From: Thermodesulfobacterium sp. TA1
Lineage (GTDB): Bacteria; Desulfobacterota; Thermodesulfobacteria; Thermodesulfobacteriales; Thermodesulfobacteriaceae
Assembly: GCF_008630935.1 (NCBI RefSeq)
Contig: NZ_CP043908.1
Span: forward strand, 868,001 to 932,000
Length of the DNA: 64,000 bases
Direction of reading: 5' to 3'
Shown here: positions 63,405 through 64,000 of the stretch, in pieces
Position numbering within the stretch: position 1 is the first letter of the stretch
Layout of the letters: the number at the start of each line of letters is the position of its first letter
The notes under the pieces: model-generated
What the model was told of the DNA's origin: nothing
Database searches by the model: none
Seen by the model: only the letters and a program-made list of their open reading frames with translations
Made by a program: the position numbers and the translations under genes

Positions 63405-64000
63405 TTATGCCAGTCTTTTCAAACAGTTTTTACAACCTTCATATCCAACTTTTTGTATACCTTCAAAGATTTCTATTGGGTTGCCAGTACAGTAGATTTC
63501 CCCATCCATGATCACATAACCCAGGTCTGCCGCAACATGCTGTAAAATAAACCCTGTATGGGTGATGATTAAACCACTTTTGGTCCTGGGTTTGTGAGGG
63601 GTATCTTTTTGCAATAACTTTTTTATCATCTGACCGATAAGATTTAGGTTTTCTACGTCTACCCCAGATTCTGGCTCATCAAGTAAGACTAAGTCTGGGT
63701 TTTGGACCAGTAATTGCATGAGTTCGCTTTTTTTTATTTCCCCTCCTGAAAAACCTTTGTTTACCTCTCTGTCTAAAAAGGCTTCAAAGTTAAAACTTCT
63801 GGCAAGTTCTTCTATTTTAACGTTGTTCTCTTTAGCACAAAGTTTTAAAATATCTCTTAGTTTTACTCCTCTAATGGTAGGTGGTCTTTGAAACATAATT
63901 CCTATTCCTCGCTTAGCCCTTTCATAAGGAGGTAGGTTGGTTATATCCTCTCCTTTAAAGTAGATTTTACCATGCTTTACCTTATAAGTAGGAAAACCCA
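63405..64000 (-). CDS. sufC: SufC ABC-type ATPase, truncated by the window edge
   Basis: Energises the SufB(D) scaffold. The frame is open through the right edge, so the N-terminus with Walker A is outside the window. Visible parts are KIYFKGEDITNLPPYERAKRGIGIMFQRPP (the SufC Q-loop), FSGGEIKKSELMQLLVQNP (signature), LVLLDEPESGVDVENL (Walker B with the SufC-typical SGVD) and IITHTGFILQHVAADLGYVIMDG (switch His). The C-terminal CKNCLKRLA carries two Cys. An internal ATG at 63896 is not the true start. Confidence 0.92.
   Translation of the reverse strand, partial: GFPTYKVKHGKIYFKGEDITNLPPYERAKRGIGIMFQRPPTIRGVKLRDILKLCAKENNVKIEELARSFNFEAFLDREVNKGFSGGEIKKSELMQLLVQNPDLVLLDEPESGVDVENLNLIGQMIKKLLQKDTPHKPRTKSGLIITHTGFILQHVAADLGYVIMDGEIYCTGNPIEIFEGIQKVGYEGCKNCLKRLA

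Overview
The window is an AT-rich, densely packed chromosomal segment of a Gram-negative bacterium. Envelope genes (kdsB, hldD, lnt, a tolC/macAB-type exporter) imply an outer membrane with LPS. Very short spacers, Lys/Glu-rich proteins, a fused AccA-AccD carboxyltransferase, a short SufB/SufC pair and an archaeal-type KaiC ATPase with its helix-turn-helix partner suggest an anaerobic thermophile, most likely of the Thermodesulfobacteriota (Thermodesulfobacterium-like). That placement is inferred from gene content, not from a marker search.

Layout. 1-2745: a UvrD/PcrA helicase and a truncated downstream gene. 2785-8347: a tolC-macA-ATPase-permease-permease exporter operon with a clear promoter and a palindromic operator. 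8561-9943: an APC permease. 10000-16742: infB, DUF503, rbfA, nrnA, truB, a flippase-like gene and marC. 16884-19878: kdsB, memo and gltX. 19881-23613: a DUF3108 protein, rpsT, tRNA-Ala and a PpiD/SurA foldase. 23661-26915: carB. 26903-33291: a purA-accC-accA/D fusion-biotinyl protein-birA operon. 33482-40355: tRNA-Gly, rimP, nusA, ylxR, pheA, an M48 protease, prmA, coaX and ldcA. 40477-45862: a compact chemosensory operon (hybrid cheA, cheW, cheX, mcp) closed by a strong terminator. 45929-51861: rnhA and ubiX, then lnt, corC-like, hldD and a lactate permease on the minus strand. 52223-53792: the KaiC/HTH pair. 53863-57353: tRNA-Ala, a MurU-AmgK-like fusion and a tandem-ACT metallo-beta-lactamase-fold protein. 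57354-59208: an accessory patch with a decayed transposase, direct repeats, a nuclease-like protein with perfect 63-bp repeats, an orphan ORF fragment and tRNA-Pro. 59450-64000: a hemerythrin-GGDEF-EAL protein, hisC, sufB/D-like and a truncated sufC.

How the genes work together. Most of the window is housekeeping: translation (infB, rbfA, truB, rimP, nusA, rpsT, gltX, prmA, tRNAs), envelope assembly and fatty-acid initiation (biotin carboxylase, carboxyltransferase, biotinyl protein and biotin ligase in one operon). Signalling is represented by the che operon, the hemerythrin/c-di-GMP protein and the KaiC pair. The least explained parts are the KaiC/HTH pair with its large inverted repeat, the diverged biotinyl protein, the ACT-MBL fusion and the 57.4-59.2 kb accessory patch. 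Several convergent gene pairs overlap or touch at their 3' ends, leaving no room for ordinary terminators.
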